This document shows positions 23,233-34,768 of a DNA stretch of 64,000 nucleotides, piece after piece; within the stretch, counting starts at the first letter, position 1, and each line of letters begins with the position of its first letter. The position numbers and the translations under genes were made by a program. The stretch lies in assembly GCF_000002995.4 (NCBI RefSeq), contig NW_025062476.1:3901001-3965000 (forward strand). Reading direction: 5' to 3'. Below the pieces are notes generated by a model. The model saw nothing but the letters and a program-made list of their open reading frames with translations, had not been told where the DNA came from and ran no database searches. Source of the DNA: Brugia malayi. Lineage: Eukaryota; Nematoda; Chromadorea; Rhabditida; Onchocercidae.

Positions 23233-25962
23233 ATGTTATATCTAGTCGGTTTGGGTTTGGGCAATGTCGATGATATAACGGTTAAGGGAATGGTTACTGT
23301 GCAGAAATGTTCTCGTGTGTATTTGGAAAGTTACACAAGTATTATGTCCTTCGGCTTAGATAAAAAGAAGTTGGAGGAATTTTTTAACAAAGAAATTGAA
23401 GAAGCGGATCGTATGACGATTGAACTAGATTCTGGTAGTTTTATTAACTTATTTTATTTGAATTTTCAAATGTCGAGAAACATATTCTCTTCAGTTTTTT
23501 CAGTGTTATCACCATCACTCAGTGTTGAATTATTTGATTACAAGCCACTTGGCATTTTATTATTTGATTACAAGCCACTTGGCATTTATATATGGGTTGT
23601 AATTTATATTTTCGAACATAACAAATGCTGCCGGTTCATTTACGATGACTGTAGGATAATGAATAGTGAAAAATTAATTTTTTTTTTTACCATTTAGTAA
23701 TAGATGGGATGTTCTATACCGAAATTATCATCAGGAAAATGAATGCCGTAGTAGGCATTCCACAATTCTGATTTCATGAGAGACAAACAGTGTGCATTTG
23801 AAATTGGTTTTTCTTTCAAACTCTACTTTCATAAATTTTGCAGATGATATAATAGACGAAGCATTCGATTCAGATGTATGTCTTTTGGTAGTTGGAGATC
23901 CTCTTGGTGCTACAACACATGCAAGTTTAGTTTTTAATGCACGAAAAGCAGGTGTCGATGTGGAAATTGTGCATAATGCTTCTATCATCAGCGCTGTGGG
24001 ATGTTGTGGCTTGCAGGTAGGATTCAGAAAGTATCTTTATTTCTACTGTTGTAAAATGGTGCGAAATTTTACAAGTCTTCAAAACTTTTACTTTTGGAAA
24101 ATCATTTTTCTGCTTGATTTCCGTGTCTGTTTTAGTTGTATAGATTTGGGGAGATCGTTTCAATTGTTTTCTGGGAAGAAAATTGGCATCCAGATTCTTA
24201 TTATTTCAAAATCGCAGAAAATAAAAAGCGAGGACTACATACATTATGCTTGTTAGGTCAGTAGCCATCATCTTACATTGTTTACATTTTCATATATTTC
24301 CCAAAACTACAATATCTGTTTTTCTTTTCTAGTAATTACTTAAAAGGTTACAATGAAACCATAATTTGTCTACCTGAAATTTTGAGCAGGGACGAGGAAG
24401 AAGTTTGTTGCAATCCTAAGTGCATAGTGTATTTGTTTCGGCTGATCAGAATCATGATGTTGAGAAAGTTTAGTTATTAAAATAACAATTAAGTTTATAG
24501 TAGTTAATGAAATTACAACTCAAAAATCATCTTTAATTTCAGATATTAAAACGAAAGAGCAGTCAATAAAAAATATGATGAAGTTTGTATTATTTTAACT
24601 TAATTTACTTTGAAGTTTTGATTCTGCACAAAAATTGTGGATTTTTGAGATCACTTTTTCCACAGAAAAATTTTTTCTCTTGGCTCATTTTTTCGCTGGT
24701 TGAGATGATTTTAAAAAAATAAGTTCTCATTGATGGAAATGGTCGTTTTAAATATATTAGTTAATCAAATAAGACAGCAGTGCAGTGTAATTTCTTTACA
24801 AAAACTAAGGCAAAAATAGTGATATTTTATTCCTATGTTTTCATATAACTTGTATTTATCTTGATTATATGTATGTCATTGCTTCAAAGTTGTCATCTGT
24901 GAATTAAAAATTCCAGAGGTCGGAAGGAATTTCTCCCTCCAAGGTATATGACTTGTTCCGATGCAGCAAAACAGCTGTTGGAGATTGTAGACCAGATGAG
25001 TGATGAAAATATGGAACCCGGTAAGCTCACAAAAAGAAATTTTCAAACAGTATGAAAGCAAGGACTAAATGAATTTTGAAGCGCATGGTACTAATACCAG
25101 TTTAAAAATTTTAAATTTTGTATTAATATGATAGACAGCGGTGTCAAGTACCATTATAGATGGGATGTAAAACATGCAGTAGTTGACATGATGAGTTATA
25201 ATGTATCGATGAATCTAGCTGACACAGTTAAGGCTGTTTTTCTTAATTTCCCAAAAAAAAAAAAAATGCTTTAATTAAAATATGCATAGGTCAGAAGAAA
25301 CGTTGAAAATTTACTGCATAGGTCAGAAGAAACGTTGAAAATGATATATGATTGCATTTTTTGCGATTTTATCTTTTCCAGCTCAGTTCCAAATATAATT
25401 TTTGAATGGAATTCGCATCGCTTTTTTTAGTCACATTGTCATAAAATATCATTATTTTATCATTCATTTATCCTTGTAGTTATTGTTTAATTTTCGATTT
25501 TTTTTCTTTTTCAGTATACACGAAAAGTACAGAAGTTGTGGCCCTGGCGAGGGTAGGATGGGATGATCAGAAGGTTTTGTTCTTTTCTTTGTTCCTTTCT
25601 ATAAGAAAAATTGATCTTATTGCTGAATGATTGATATCTGGTTATATAACTAGACTAGTTATCCTTTCACAAAAATGCATATACAGCTTTGTTATTTCTG
25701 CTGTTACCTGTGAAGTATGGTTGATATCTGGTTGTGACTAGATGATTCTCTTAATTCGGCTGAAAAAAATCAATTGCTTAATAAAACTTCTTGCATATCG
25801 GTATTAGGGAGGTTTATTAATTAATTTCAGATTGTTTTCTGCTCTTTGGAAGCATTATGCGATCTAGACATGGGACCACCGTTACATTCATTGATCATTC
25901 CCGGTGAATTGCACCCAATGGAATTGGATTTTTTGAAAAGTTTCTACCACAACGTCTTTTAA
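23233..25962 (+). CDS. DPH5: Diphthine methyl ester synthase (DPH5)
   Basis: Exons: 23233-23434, 23844-24016, 24136-24256, 24543-24582, 24917-25020, 25515-25573 and 25831-25962. They give 276 residues, against 285 in human DPH5. Seen: the N-terminal block [19 protein letters not shown], then [13 protein letters not shown]. The SAM-site block is [16 protein letters not shown], then [30 protein letters not shown] and, near the end, [17 protein letters not shown]. Known: this class III SAM-dependent methyltransferase tetramethylates the 3-amino-3-carboxypropyl group on the target histidine of elongation factor 2, giving diphthine methyl ester on the way to diphthamide. It acts in the cytosol. 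All characteristic blocks are present and the gene appears functional. Introns 1 and 5 each contain a recent-looking tandem duplication. Confidence 0.95.
23531..23590 (+). repeat. 30-bp tandem duplication in DPH5 intron 1
   Basis: Two adjacent 30-bp copies beginning TATTTGATTACAAGCCACTT are identical except at the last few bases. The position is intronic, so the apparent coding frame through it is not part of DPH5. Confidence 0.85.
25283..25342 (+). repeat. Near-tandem 28-bp duplication in DPH5 intron 5
   Basis: A 28-bp unit starting TGCATAGGTCAGAAGAAACG occurs twice with four bases between copies (period 32). The copies look identical, which suggests a recent slippage event. Confidence 0.85.
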
Positions 25963-26703
25963 TTTATGGAATGCTTTGTTTTTTTTTTTTTTTTTGTTGT
26001 TGAATCTTTTTATAATTTTTACATTTTACTCAGTGCCCATGAATTATACTGTTGGATTATTCCATAAGATTTGAGACTGGAATTTAACTTTGTTCCACTT
26101 TTGTTAGAATTTCTACATTTTGATTTTACCATTAAATTTTTGTAACAAAACGAATGAAGGACAGAGAGGAGAAATTCGAAGCTCAGGAATGATTCCATCA
26201 TCTCTGATCTCTTGTTTAACATGTTATCAGTTTGGATTATGAATTATTAAACTTTTGAAATTTAACGTTTTGAGCTTGTGATAATTTTTGTTCTTTGAGT
26301 TTATCAATTATTACTAAATTGTTGTTCATTGTAATAAATAATTGCAGTTATTCATTTCTGTTGGATTTGAACTGTTTCCCGCAGCTAGAGGAATATTTTT
26401 CATTTTAATTTTTTGTCTAAAAAACGTTACTTGTCATATTCATTAACAAAGCAGGCTTACAGATTTGCGGATCAGAATATGTATTTCTATTAGCATGTGA
26501 AACCGTTGCAAGCAAACTCATATATGGGAATATGCATTCAGTTTGGAGGTGAGAGAACTGAGGTGATTACAATTTGTTGTTACAATGGTTGATTCGGATT
26601 TGTTACTCTATGAATGACGGGTTGATCTACAAGGTATTCTCTCTGTTATGTCCAAATGGTTACACTTGTTTCTCAGACTGATTTAAGTTAATAGTCTTTT
26701 TTC
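25963..26703. other. Short intergenic interval after DPH5
   Basis: About 0.75 kb separates the DPH5 stop from the next gene. An AATAAA at 26333-26338 is the best polyadenylation candidate for DPH5. The minus-strand open frame at 26019-26222 has no recognisable features. The spacing is short enough that an operon with the next gene is possible but unproven. Confidence 0.4.
26333..26338 (+). terminator. Candidate poly(A) signal of DPH5
   Basis: An AATAAA hexamer lies about 370 nt after the DPH5 stop and before the next gene's acceptor. It is assigned by position only. Confidence 0.35.
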
Positions 26704-26705
26704 AG
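26704..26705 (+). promoter_or_regulatory. Predicted spliced-leader acceptor
   Basis: TTTTTTCAG ends 10 nt before the ATG at 26716 and has no coding exon upstream. This is the typical arrangement of a nematode trans-spliced start. Confidence 0.5.
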
Positions 26706-26715
26706 GTAATTATCA

Positions 26716-28736
26716 ATGTATTGTCCGCTAGCTGTACATTTAGATTATGATCCACCAATTCCAAATACAACAGCACCAGTTGCAACTACTTCAGATTGTG
26801 TTTTGTCTCATAATGGTAGAAATTTCGTATCCTGAAAATAATGTCTGCATGCTTATTTTCTCTTGATTTCTAATACTTTATGATACCTGGTTTAAATTTT
26901 TGTAGGGAATAGATCGAAATATGGACAGATAATCTAAACTGAAAATCAGTTTCCAATGTTTTGTTCTGTTTTTAAATTTAATTCTTCTCACTGTTATAAT
27001 AAAATTTCAGGATTTCTGGGCCGATCCGATCTGATTCAGACAGTTTGTCAGCTTTATGATGTGGTGCAGGGTGAACGTGTTCACTCACGGAAAACAGCCC
27101 TTATTCAACATGGTTCTCCTCTTCATCCCTATAGTGTTTGTAATCCAAATTACGGTGGTCATGAGTTGTGTTTGCCATTAGCTGTGGATTATGTTTCGTC
27201 TGATTTCGCACCTCCGACAATGGCACATCACTTTTACTATCTTCATATACGAGATGCTAAAATTCCTACTTCTCTGAAAAATGATATTTACCGCCAATTG
27301 TATCATACGTCACCTTTTGACCTTCTCTCCAAATATACTGAGTTACGGAATCGTTTTGACTTAGTACCATTGAAAAAATGTCGACCATTAATGCTAGCTA
27401 TTCTAAATTTTTGGATTCAGCGATGTAAACTGCTGAAAATGTGTCTAGATGCTACGGAATTTTTTCCGATTCGATTACAATGGACTGATTCAGTGTTTGA
27501 AGGTACGAGACTTGAGCGTGATCAGCTGTCGCAGAAGTGGGAAATTGGACGTAAGATTTGTGAATATGGTTGGGCTATTGAAATGGTGCGTGCTGAACGT
27601 GTACCGGCATTTGCTGAAAATTGTCCGTTGATCTTTGTGGGTGATAATACGTCTACACGATTGGCACGTTATATCGAGTGGGGTAAGCGAATGAATGAAA
27701 TAGATGGACGATTTCTACAACAGTTTGGAATCGATAGCTGGAAACTAGAAGAATTTGAACGAATGTCCACTTTGTTTCTGTTTTTGCAGAAAATTCATTT
27801 TGGTAATGGATGCGTTGCAATAGTACTGTCATCAGGAGCACATGAACTAGCTGAAGGAGTGGCACCGTCGAAATACGGCAAACTTCTGGAAGATATACTT
27901 CTGTATTTATTACAGTTCCAGTTGCGAATTCTTGTGATTCCACCGACGCCTCGTGCGGAAAATCAGTTTCTTTGGTTCCAGTATGTGCAACAACAAATTG
28001 AACTTAGCGCCAAATTATCGAGCGTTGAATTTTTGATTCGGCCGGCTCATCAAGCGAATGATCGCTGTTTTCTGGATGCTCTTATTATAGGAAGTCGTAC
28101 ATTGGATTCATTTATGTGTGACAATGCTGGTTTTACTGATTTCGGAATCAAGAAACTTGGTTTTTTCCTGATTGAGGTAATGCAAATTCCAAGGACGGGT
28201 TATAATGGACAAATTTCAAAGCATGAAGTGACAACTGCAACAACTTCAAGACAAGATGATACAATCTTTACACACGGTTATCACAGAGAAAGTACTGCTG
28301 ATGTAAACCAACGATCACTAAGGTTGGTTGAAGCACAAGCTAAGGTCTGGTATCAGCCAAATATTATGAACCCGCTAAAAATTTTTCGACTTTACCCTCA
28401 GTGGCATGTACTGACTTACTATCAACCAGTTTTATATGCTTAAGTGTTAAAAGTTATTCGGGTTCAAATATTGTTGGAAATTTGTTGATGCCATTCGCTA
28501 CTAGCATTCAGAATTCTAGATATCGGAAGAAGAAAATCTCAAAGGTATCACATCACCAAACAACAAATAACAATCTTTTGTTGGAAAAGGAACAACATGC
28601 AGTGACTCACTCTGCTAAAAAACTGAAGCGATCTTCCAAATTATTACACGGGAACTGTTTTATGTTATCACAAGAACGACGTAATCGGCGTAAACAGGCG
28701 CGCACAGGGCGTGCCATCGAACAACTAAATAACTAA
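26716..28736 (+). CDS. Unrecognised protein with a degenerate SGNH-hydrolase-like domain
   Basis: Exons: 26716-26815, 27011-28322 and 28520-28736 (about 542 residues). Exon 2 is unusually long for this window. If the last intron is not removed, the frame instead stops at 28443. I do not recognise a named family. Seen: LIFVGDNTSTR (about 240-249), AIVLSSGAHEL (about 303-313), a strand-like run LRILVIPPTPRAENQF, and DNAGFTDFGIKKLG (about 403-416). Spacing and order resemble SGNH/GDSL blocks I (GDS), III (GxND), the loop before block V, and block V (DGxHLTxxG). However, Ser is Asn246, and the catalytic Asp/His positions of block V are not conserved. Inference: an SGNH fold that has lost hydrolase activity. 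The C-terminal exon is strongly basic (YRKKKISK, KKLKRSSK, RRNRRKQARTGR), suggesting nuclear targeting or nucleic-acid binding. Confidence that it is a real gene is high; the fold assignment is tentative. Confidence 0.72.
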
Positions 28737-28737
28737 A

Positions 28738-31329
28738 ATGAACCCAGGTCTTAACATGCTTCGGTGGATTTAATTTTTATTACCTTTTTCACTACTTCAA
28801 AAATTGGAACAAAATTTTTAATATATCGTTCTGAGTTTGTAGGTTCGAAGATTCATATATTATTTTTGTAGAGCTCAAAAATTTGTTTTTATATATATAT
28901 ATATATGTTTAAAAGATCATGATTATATGCTGTAGACATTTCTTAAGGTTGCGATATAATTGGACGTTATATATGGTTATGTTGGACTCTCGAAAACTGT
29001 TTTCGATGCTATAATGTCTCTTAATAAGTTGATCCAGTTTTGTTTTTTTTTTAAAAAAAAAGAAAAAAAAAACATTAGTTTACTGAAAAGTTATGACTAA
29101 CACTAGATACAAAATAAAGGGTTATAACTAACAATTAGTACGCATGCTTATTTATCTCGATATATTTTCCTATACATTTATAATTTTTTTTCAGGTTTGG
29201 TAATATTCATATATCAAGTTTTTCTCTGGTTGGTAACTGAACTACGGGGAATTATTGCCGGTCTGTTCGGTTTCATTTTCTCGATGATTTTTTTTTTTGA
29301 CACGCTTCAAATATATAATTTTTTGCAGAGTGCGTGTTTAATTAATATATTTATGTGTTGTGCATTTAAATGATTTAATATATTTTCTTTTACACTCTTT
29401 GTATTGGGATCGTACTCTTCACTACACCAGTATGATTAGTCGTAATCATTCATCTTGTCAGAGTTAGGGAAGCAAAAGAGATTTGTTAAAAATTTACTGT
29501 AGATATTATATAATGTAATGCTCCGTGTTTATTTAAGGAATTTTAAAAACCTCGAAAACTTGAGATTTTAGATTATACTTTTCTTCAAATACTTTTTTTT
29601 TTTTTTATGCTTGAGTTTTTTAATAAATCAAAAAAATTAATGAAGATCGAGCTGTTCCAATATTCCTGTTGTACTTCTTTTTAGTTTGGCAGTTCAATCT
29701 TGATAAATATATGTGTTTTTAATTTGTATCACTTTTAATTTGTATCAAAGAAGAACTTTTTTTTTGTTCAGGCGTTTTTGTAAAATTTATACTGTCGAGG
29801 AATAATTTCAAATTTTTTGGTTGACGTGCCTAGAAATTTCAGTTGTGTTTTCCTAACATTTTTTTCGTATTTCTCATAAAAGGCAATTGAATGACACGTT
29901 ATAGATTTGAATATTAGTATAATATTTTGTTATTTTACTAGTTACTACACTTGTGTTTACTTGTTTTCTTTTCTCGTTTCTTTTCTTTTTCTCTTTCATC
30001 ATTTATAGCACCATTTATATTGGTTTCTAACTTATGATTATAAGCTAGCAACGAAGTTTTTTTGTTCTGTGTTTTTCTTTTTCTTTTTTTTTTTGCTGCG
30101 GGATATATTTTGCTGCAGCAGAAAATGGAAGAGAAATGTTTCTAACGGTAGAAGAAATGATATGAAAAAAGGATGCAGAATTAGAAGTAAAAAATATATA
30201 TGTCCTAATTATTAATAGCTGATTAAGACAGTAAACTTTAATATTGGAACAATAGGAAGTAAACTTAACTGAAGTTGTAGTGAATATCGCGTAAAAGAAT
30301 CCTGGTCGTCTAAGGAAGTTACATTTTACAATTTTAGAAATTTGAAAATATTAAAAATTTATTGCTACATAAATTTTGAAAGAAGAGACGGTTAGATATA
30401 TATATTTTAATGTAGAGTTGATCAGAAATTTATATATGATGTTTTTTTTAGTGATTGCTTTATTACTATTATTATTATCTTTATCATTACTATTATTATA
30501 TCATTAATTACAGAAACATAAAAGTTTCCACGATAATATGCTTCATTGTTGCCACTTATTGTCCTCATTTTTCATAATTTGTTTCCAGAGTTTCAATTTG
30601 TGGATGCTTTCGGCTTGCAGTTAGATTTCTATCAGATCAAAATTTATTGTTGTATGGAGATACGTTCATAATTTTGGTAGGAATTTTTCGTAAAATGGCT
30701 ATTTTTTTTTTCAGTGGTTTTATGATCGCTTTTTCAACTAGTATGAGATATTTGAAGTAGTGTTAGCCGAAGTATTCCATCTTTAACATTTATAAGTGTT
30801 CTTCGTTTTTACTTTTCATTATGATTTTATCTGAGTCAGTTGTTTGGCTTTGGTCTCACATTTATTTATTTAAATCAATCTGTTCTCCGGTTACAGTTCT
30901 CTCGATTACATTTACTTAGCGAGACAAATGGCCACTTAAAGTAAGTGTCTGTAATAGTGATCTATATATAAGATATTTCAAATTCCTGCTGAACTGCTTT
31001 TTTCTTTCAATTTAATCTTAAAATCAGTTATTAATGGCGATTTAGTGTCGGAGTCGATCTAAATCGACATTTCATAGGATCGTGTGTGGATTTTGTGTTT
31101 CTATATAGTTTGGCTTGCTAATGATTGATACTGTGATTGAAATTCAAATGAGTTCGTTTTGGTATATTGCATTAAGATGAAATTTGTAAACTTATTAAAT
31201 CTGTGGAAGTTACTATCAAATTTTTGTCAATCTGTTAGCACTTTGCAAATTTTCAAAATTGTTAGATGGGATGAAGCGTACATTATGTGTCTTACCACAT
31301 TACAAAGAACGCGTTTAGTTCGAGAATGA
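28738..31329 (+). CDS. Possible small membrane protein, chain of short exons (tentative)
   Basis: Phase-consistent segments between good splice signals: 30589-30676, 30897-30940 and 31266-31329. They end in WDEAYIMCLTTLQRTRLVRE and a TGA at 31327-31329. A further open segment starts at 29195 after TTTTTTTTCAG and encodes the hydrophobic LVIFIYQVFLWLVTELRG. It can join 30589 by a weak GTGTTT donor after 29333. A 10-nt exon 28738-28747 (ATG AAC CCA G, donor GTCTTA) would supply the start in phase. I recognise no family. The last three exons are the better supported part; the first two, and their link to the rest, are speculative. The ATG lies one base after the stop of the preceding gene. Alternatively these are alternative 3' exons of that gene, or chance. 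Confidence 0.35.
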
Positions 31330-32413
31330 ATGTTATAACTATGAGTTCTTACTAATTGTACTGCTCTTTCATGAGCTCAACAGATCAGTAACCATTCGTG
31401 TTGTTACTGTTACAAAATGACCAGTTCTTGTTTTGAAATCAATAAAATGTTGGAAATATTCCGGGAAAGTAACCAATGTCTAGGGAAAAGTGACGTAATA
31501 TCATTGAAATTATCTTAGAAGCCAGAAAATATATAACTGAAATGGATTCAGTTTCTAGAAAAAGAAATATATATATTGTTAGTGGACAATTGATGCTTAA
31601 CCTAAATTCCAGCTGATCAGATTGCTTTACTGAAAAATCTATAATCCCATTAGTGCTTGAGAAGATTGAGAAAGTAGCTGAAAAGGAAGCTAATAATAAG
31701 AAAACATATTTCCACTCAAACAAACTTCATAAAAAATCGTATAATTGACTTTGATATAAATTATTTGGCTTTGTTTGAAATCGACTTTCTCAAATTTAAA
31801 ACTTTTTTGTATACGTTTTATTTAAATATATGTATTGTAATATCCTACATACAAGTGCACTCATTTTCCTTCAAACTATCAATATTTCGATGAAACAAAA
31901 AGAATTATCTTTGGTCTTTCTGGTTTTCTAATCTGTTTATAATTTGATATCTTCCAACAGCCATTTTCTTTTTTGATTTTTATTGTAAGTAGCATTTAAT
32001 TACCAATTTCTTTTTGAAATTATTCTACAATTACTACTGGTTTTTAATTGCTTGCAAATTCATCAATATCGCAACCGTATATATGTCATTGATCATATCC
32101 TTGCAATTTTCCATAGAATTTATTTGTGATATAGTACAAAAATGAATGTCTTAGATGGATATTGCGAGCTGTTTTTCATGAGACTTTTGAGATAGACTGC
32201 AAATTTACCATTGCTATAAGATAAGTAATTGGATAACTCCGTAGTAATCCGATTTGTTATTTGCAAAATCATTTGTTGCTATAAATTTCAATAAAGACGA
32301 GAGAATTGAAAGAACTGATTGAAATTTTTGTAGAAATAGCGCTTTTCTTGCAAGAATCAACAAGAAAATTATAATCCCTAATCTATATTTACTAGTGAAA
32401 AAAAGAATATATC
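31330..32413. other. Intergenic upstream of MSRA
   Basis: AT-rich, with a minus-strand open frame at 31439-31723. That frame begins with a hydrophobic, signal-peptide-like stretch but has no splice or trans-splice context and no family resemblance. No other feature was seen. Confidence 0.35.
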
Positions 32414-34618
32414 ATGACTAATTTGCAAAAAGCCTATCTTGGGATGCAATGTTTCTGGGGTGCTGAATCGACATTTGCAAAATTGGATGGCGTATTGGCA
32501 ACACGAGTTGGTTATGCTGGTGGTACCACAGATGCACCGAATTATCGGAATATCGGTGATCATACAGGTCTGTTTATTTTAGTTTTTAAAAATTTTCATT
32601 TGTTTATCTTTTTGTATAAAATTTAAAACTATCTTATATGAAATGAATCTGTTCTCACTTCTCTTACTGGATTTCGATTGTTAAAATATTTTCCTAAATC
32701 ATATGTAAATTAATTAATCTTAAGGAAGGCTTATTTCGAAGTCAGTTCCAACTTGTCTATTTCTGTGCTACATATTCTTTTTCTTTTGTATTAAACTTTC
32801 TCGAATTTGGTCAACACTTTAACATACCAAGTAAAATATTATCGTCTGTGTAGTTTAATAAAATTTAACATTAAGATGAGATAAATTACCTTATTATTTG
32901 CAAGCTTAGGTTTTAAGAACTCAGGGGATTAAGCCGCAAATCCGACTTCAAATTTTATATTTCTACTGCTTTTTTATATAAGTTGTGAAATTTTTTTTTT
33001 TTTTTTTTACGAATATCTCAAATATTGCAGAAGTAACGGAAGTTCAGTTTGACGGAAACATTATAAGTTACAGTGAAGTTCTGGATTGCTTCTGGCGAAA
33101 TCATAACCCAACTAAAGAATATAAAAAGCAGTATAAATCCGCAATTCTCTATCTGAATGATCAACAAAATGAGATTGCCAAGCAGAGTTTAAAAAAGATA
33201 CAGGTGATTCACATTTTTCGGTAAACGTTTCTTTTGAAAATATTTTATTCATTTGTATAACTGTCATACTTGGATATTTTCCTGGATTTTGTTGTTTTAT
33301 TTTTTCTTCTATAATAGAATTACTTGTGAATTGAAATGAAATTTCTAATCCTATTACAAAACTGATTATGATATATTTCTAGATTAATTGTGATGAGTGA
33401 ATTATCTGTATGGTCTGTTGACCTAAACTTCATGTCGCTTTGAGTTGTTAAAAAGTTTTGTACGTGTGTAAAGATAGAAAAAGTTACAGTACTTTTATAG
33501 TGCCACCGAAAAATCATTAAAAAAGATGTAAAACTTTTTGAAATTCCATCTAAAAATTTTTAACAGTTTTCCAGGAGAAATACAACAACCGGAAATTGGA
33601 TACATATATTCAAAAACTGGTTCAATTTTATCAGGCGGAAGATTACCATCAAAAATATTGGTTGCGTTGTCAAACGGCAATTTTTAAAAAGGTCAACGAG
33701 AAAAATTCTTTTTTTTCAGTGAAATTCTAACTTTACATAAATTTGGATCCATAAATTTGAAAGAAATATTTTGGTCTCACTGGTGAAATGATCAATCAAA
33801 TATGTTGATAAGTTTCAACGATAGAATAAAATTCTTTACCTTTTCATTCCTTCAAAATTGCTTCGTTTTTTTCATAACGATCAAAAGAAATTTTTTGTTG
33901 GTCTCGTAAGCGAATAAAAAAATCATATTGCTTTCTTATCAGATTCATTCTAGAAATCAAATTAAAATACAATAATGGTGAGGACTGAGTGATCGTATAT
34001 TTCCAGAAGCTCACTTGTACTAAAATTGATATTTACTATGATACAACTCTCTCACTATTTTACTGTTTTAGTCCATTTCATTTTGGCTGACTAATTAATT
34101 AACATATAGCAATGTTTCAAAAATTGATATTCAAGAATTGAAAATAGTTTTTGCTTTTCCCTTTAAATTTTGTTGTCATAAATAGTTTATGCATTTTATG
34201 TTAACAATTTATGCTTTTTTTCTCACCATTTCCCAGATTTTTTTTTTTTGAATTAAAAAATAAAATTACTATTGAAACAATAGCAGAATGATTACATTAA
34301 TTTCTGGGTAATTCAAGAAACATAATTCTGCCGTTCAGTCTGTCACTGATTCAACTAAATATATTTTTGATTTGATTTTCACAACATTTGATCATATTTT
34401 AATGCTATAATAAAAATTTTCTATTGCAGTTGAATCTGAGTAATGAAGAAGTGGTAAGTTCACTATTGGCTACAAAAGTGAATGCATTTTTGGCAGGATA
34501 TACAAATTTCGATCTCCTCAAACAGCTAGCTAATCAGTATCAATTAGACGATGATGTTACCAAACTAATTGAAAGTATTGCTTTAACAGGTGGAGATACA
34601 AAGGCATGTCACGTATAA
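32414..34618 (+). CDS. MSRA: Peptide methionine-S-sulfoxide reductase (MsrA)
   Basis: Exons: 32414-32567, 33031-33203, 33575-33691 and 34430-34618 (210 residues). Seen: the catalytic block QCFWGAE with Cys13 and the following Phe-Trp, then RVGYAGGTTDAPNYRNIGDHTE. Next are FWRNHNPT and YKSAILYLND, then FYQAEDYHQKYW, all standard MsrA signatures. A C-terminal extension follows (about 148-210), ending GGDTKACHV. Its Cys near the end could act as a resolving Cys. Known: MsrA reduces the S epimer of methionine sulfoxide, free or in proteins, using thioredoxin; it protects against oxidative damage. The residue before the catalytic Cys is Gln rather than the common Gly. The C-terminal extension is longer than in bacterial MsrA and seems to be a nematode trait, which I infer and have not checked. 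No N-terminal targeting signal is evident, so a cytosolic location is likely. Confidence 0.95.
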
Positions 34619-34762
34619 TCGCAGTTGTTAATTTTAAATTCACCGTGTGAGAAAAACGAAAGATAGAGTAGATATGAATCAGATCATTTGATTCACTGTT
34701 CATTTCACTCTTTTAAGTATATAGATAAACAAGATGAGGAGGATATTTCTTACTGTATAAGA

Positions 34763-34768
34763 AATAAA
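34763..34768 (+). terminator. Candidate poly(A) signal of MSRA
   Basis: An AATAAA lies about 145 nt after the MSRA stop codon, a plausible 3' UTR length for a nematode gene. Confidence 0.45.

Noticed and set aside
23435..23697. Open frame continuing DPH5 exon 1 through duplicated DYKPLGI units
   Set aside because: It runs through the intron; the conserved DPH5 protein resumes at 23844 in the phase set by the donor at 23435. The repeat is a DNA slippage product.
31439..31723. Minus-strand 94-codon frame with a signal-peptide-like start
   Set aside because: Composition is ordinary for AT-rich intergenic DNA. No trans-splice acceptor, domain or neighbouring exon supports it.
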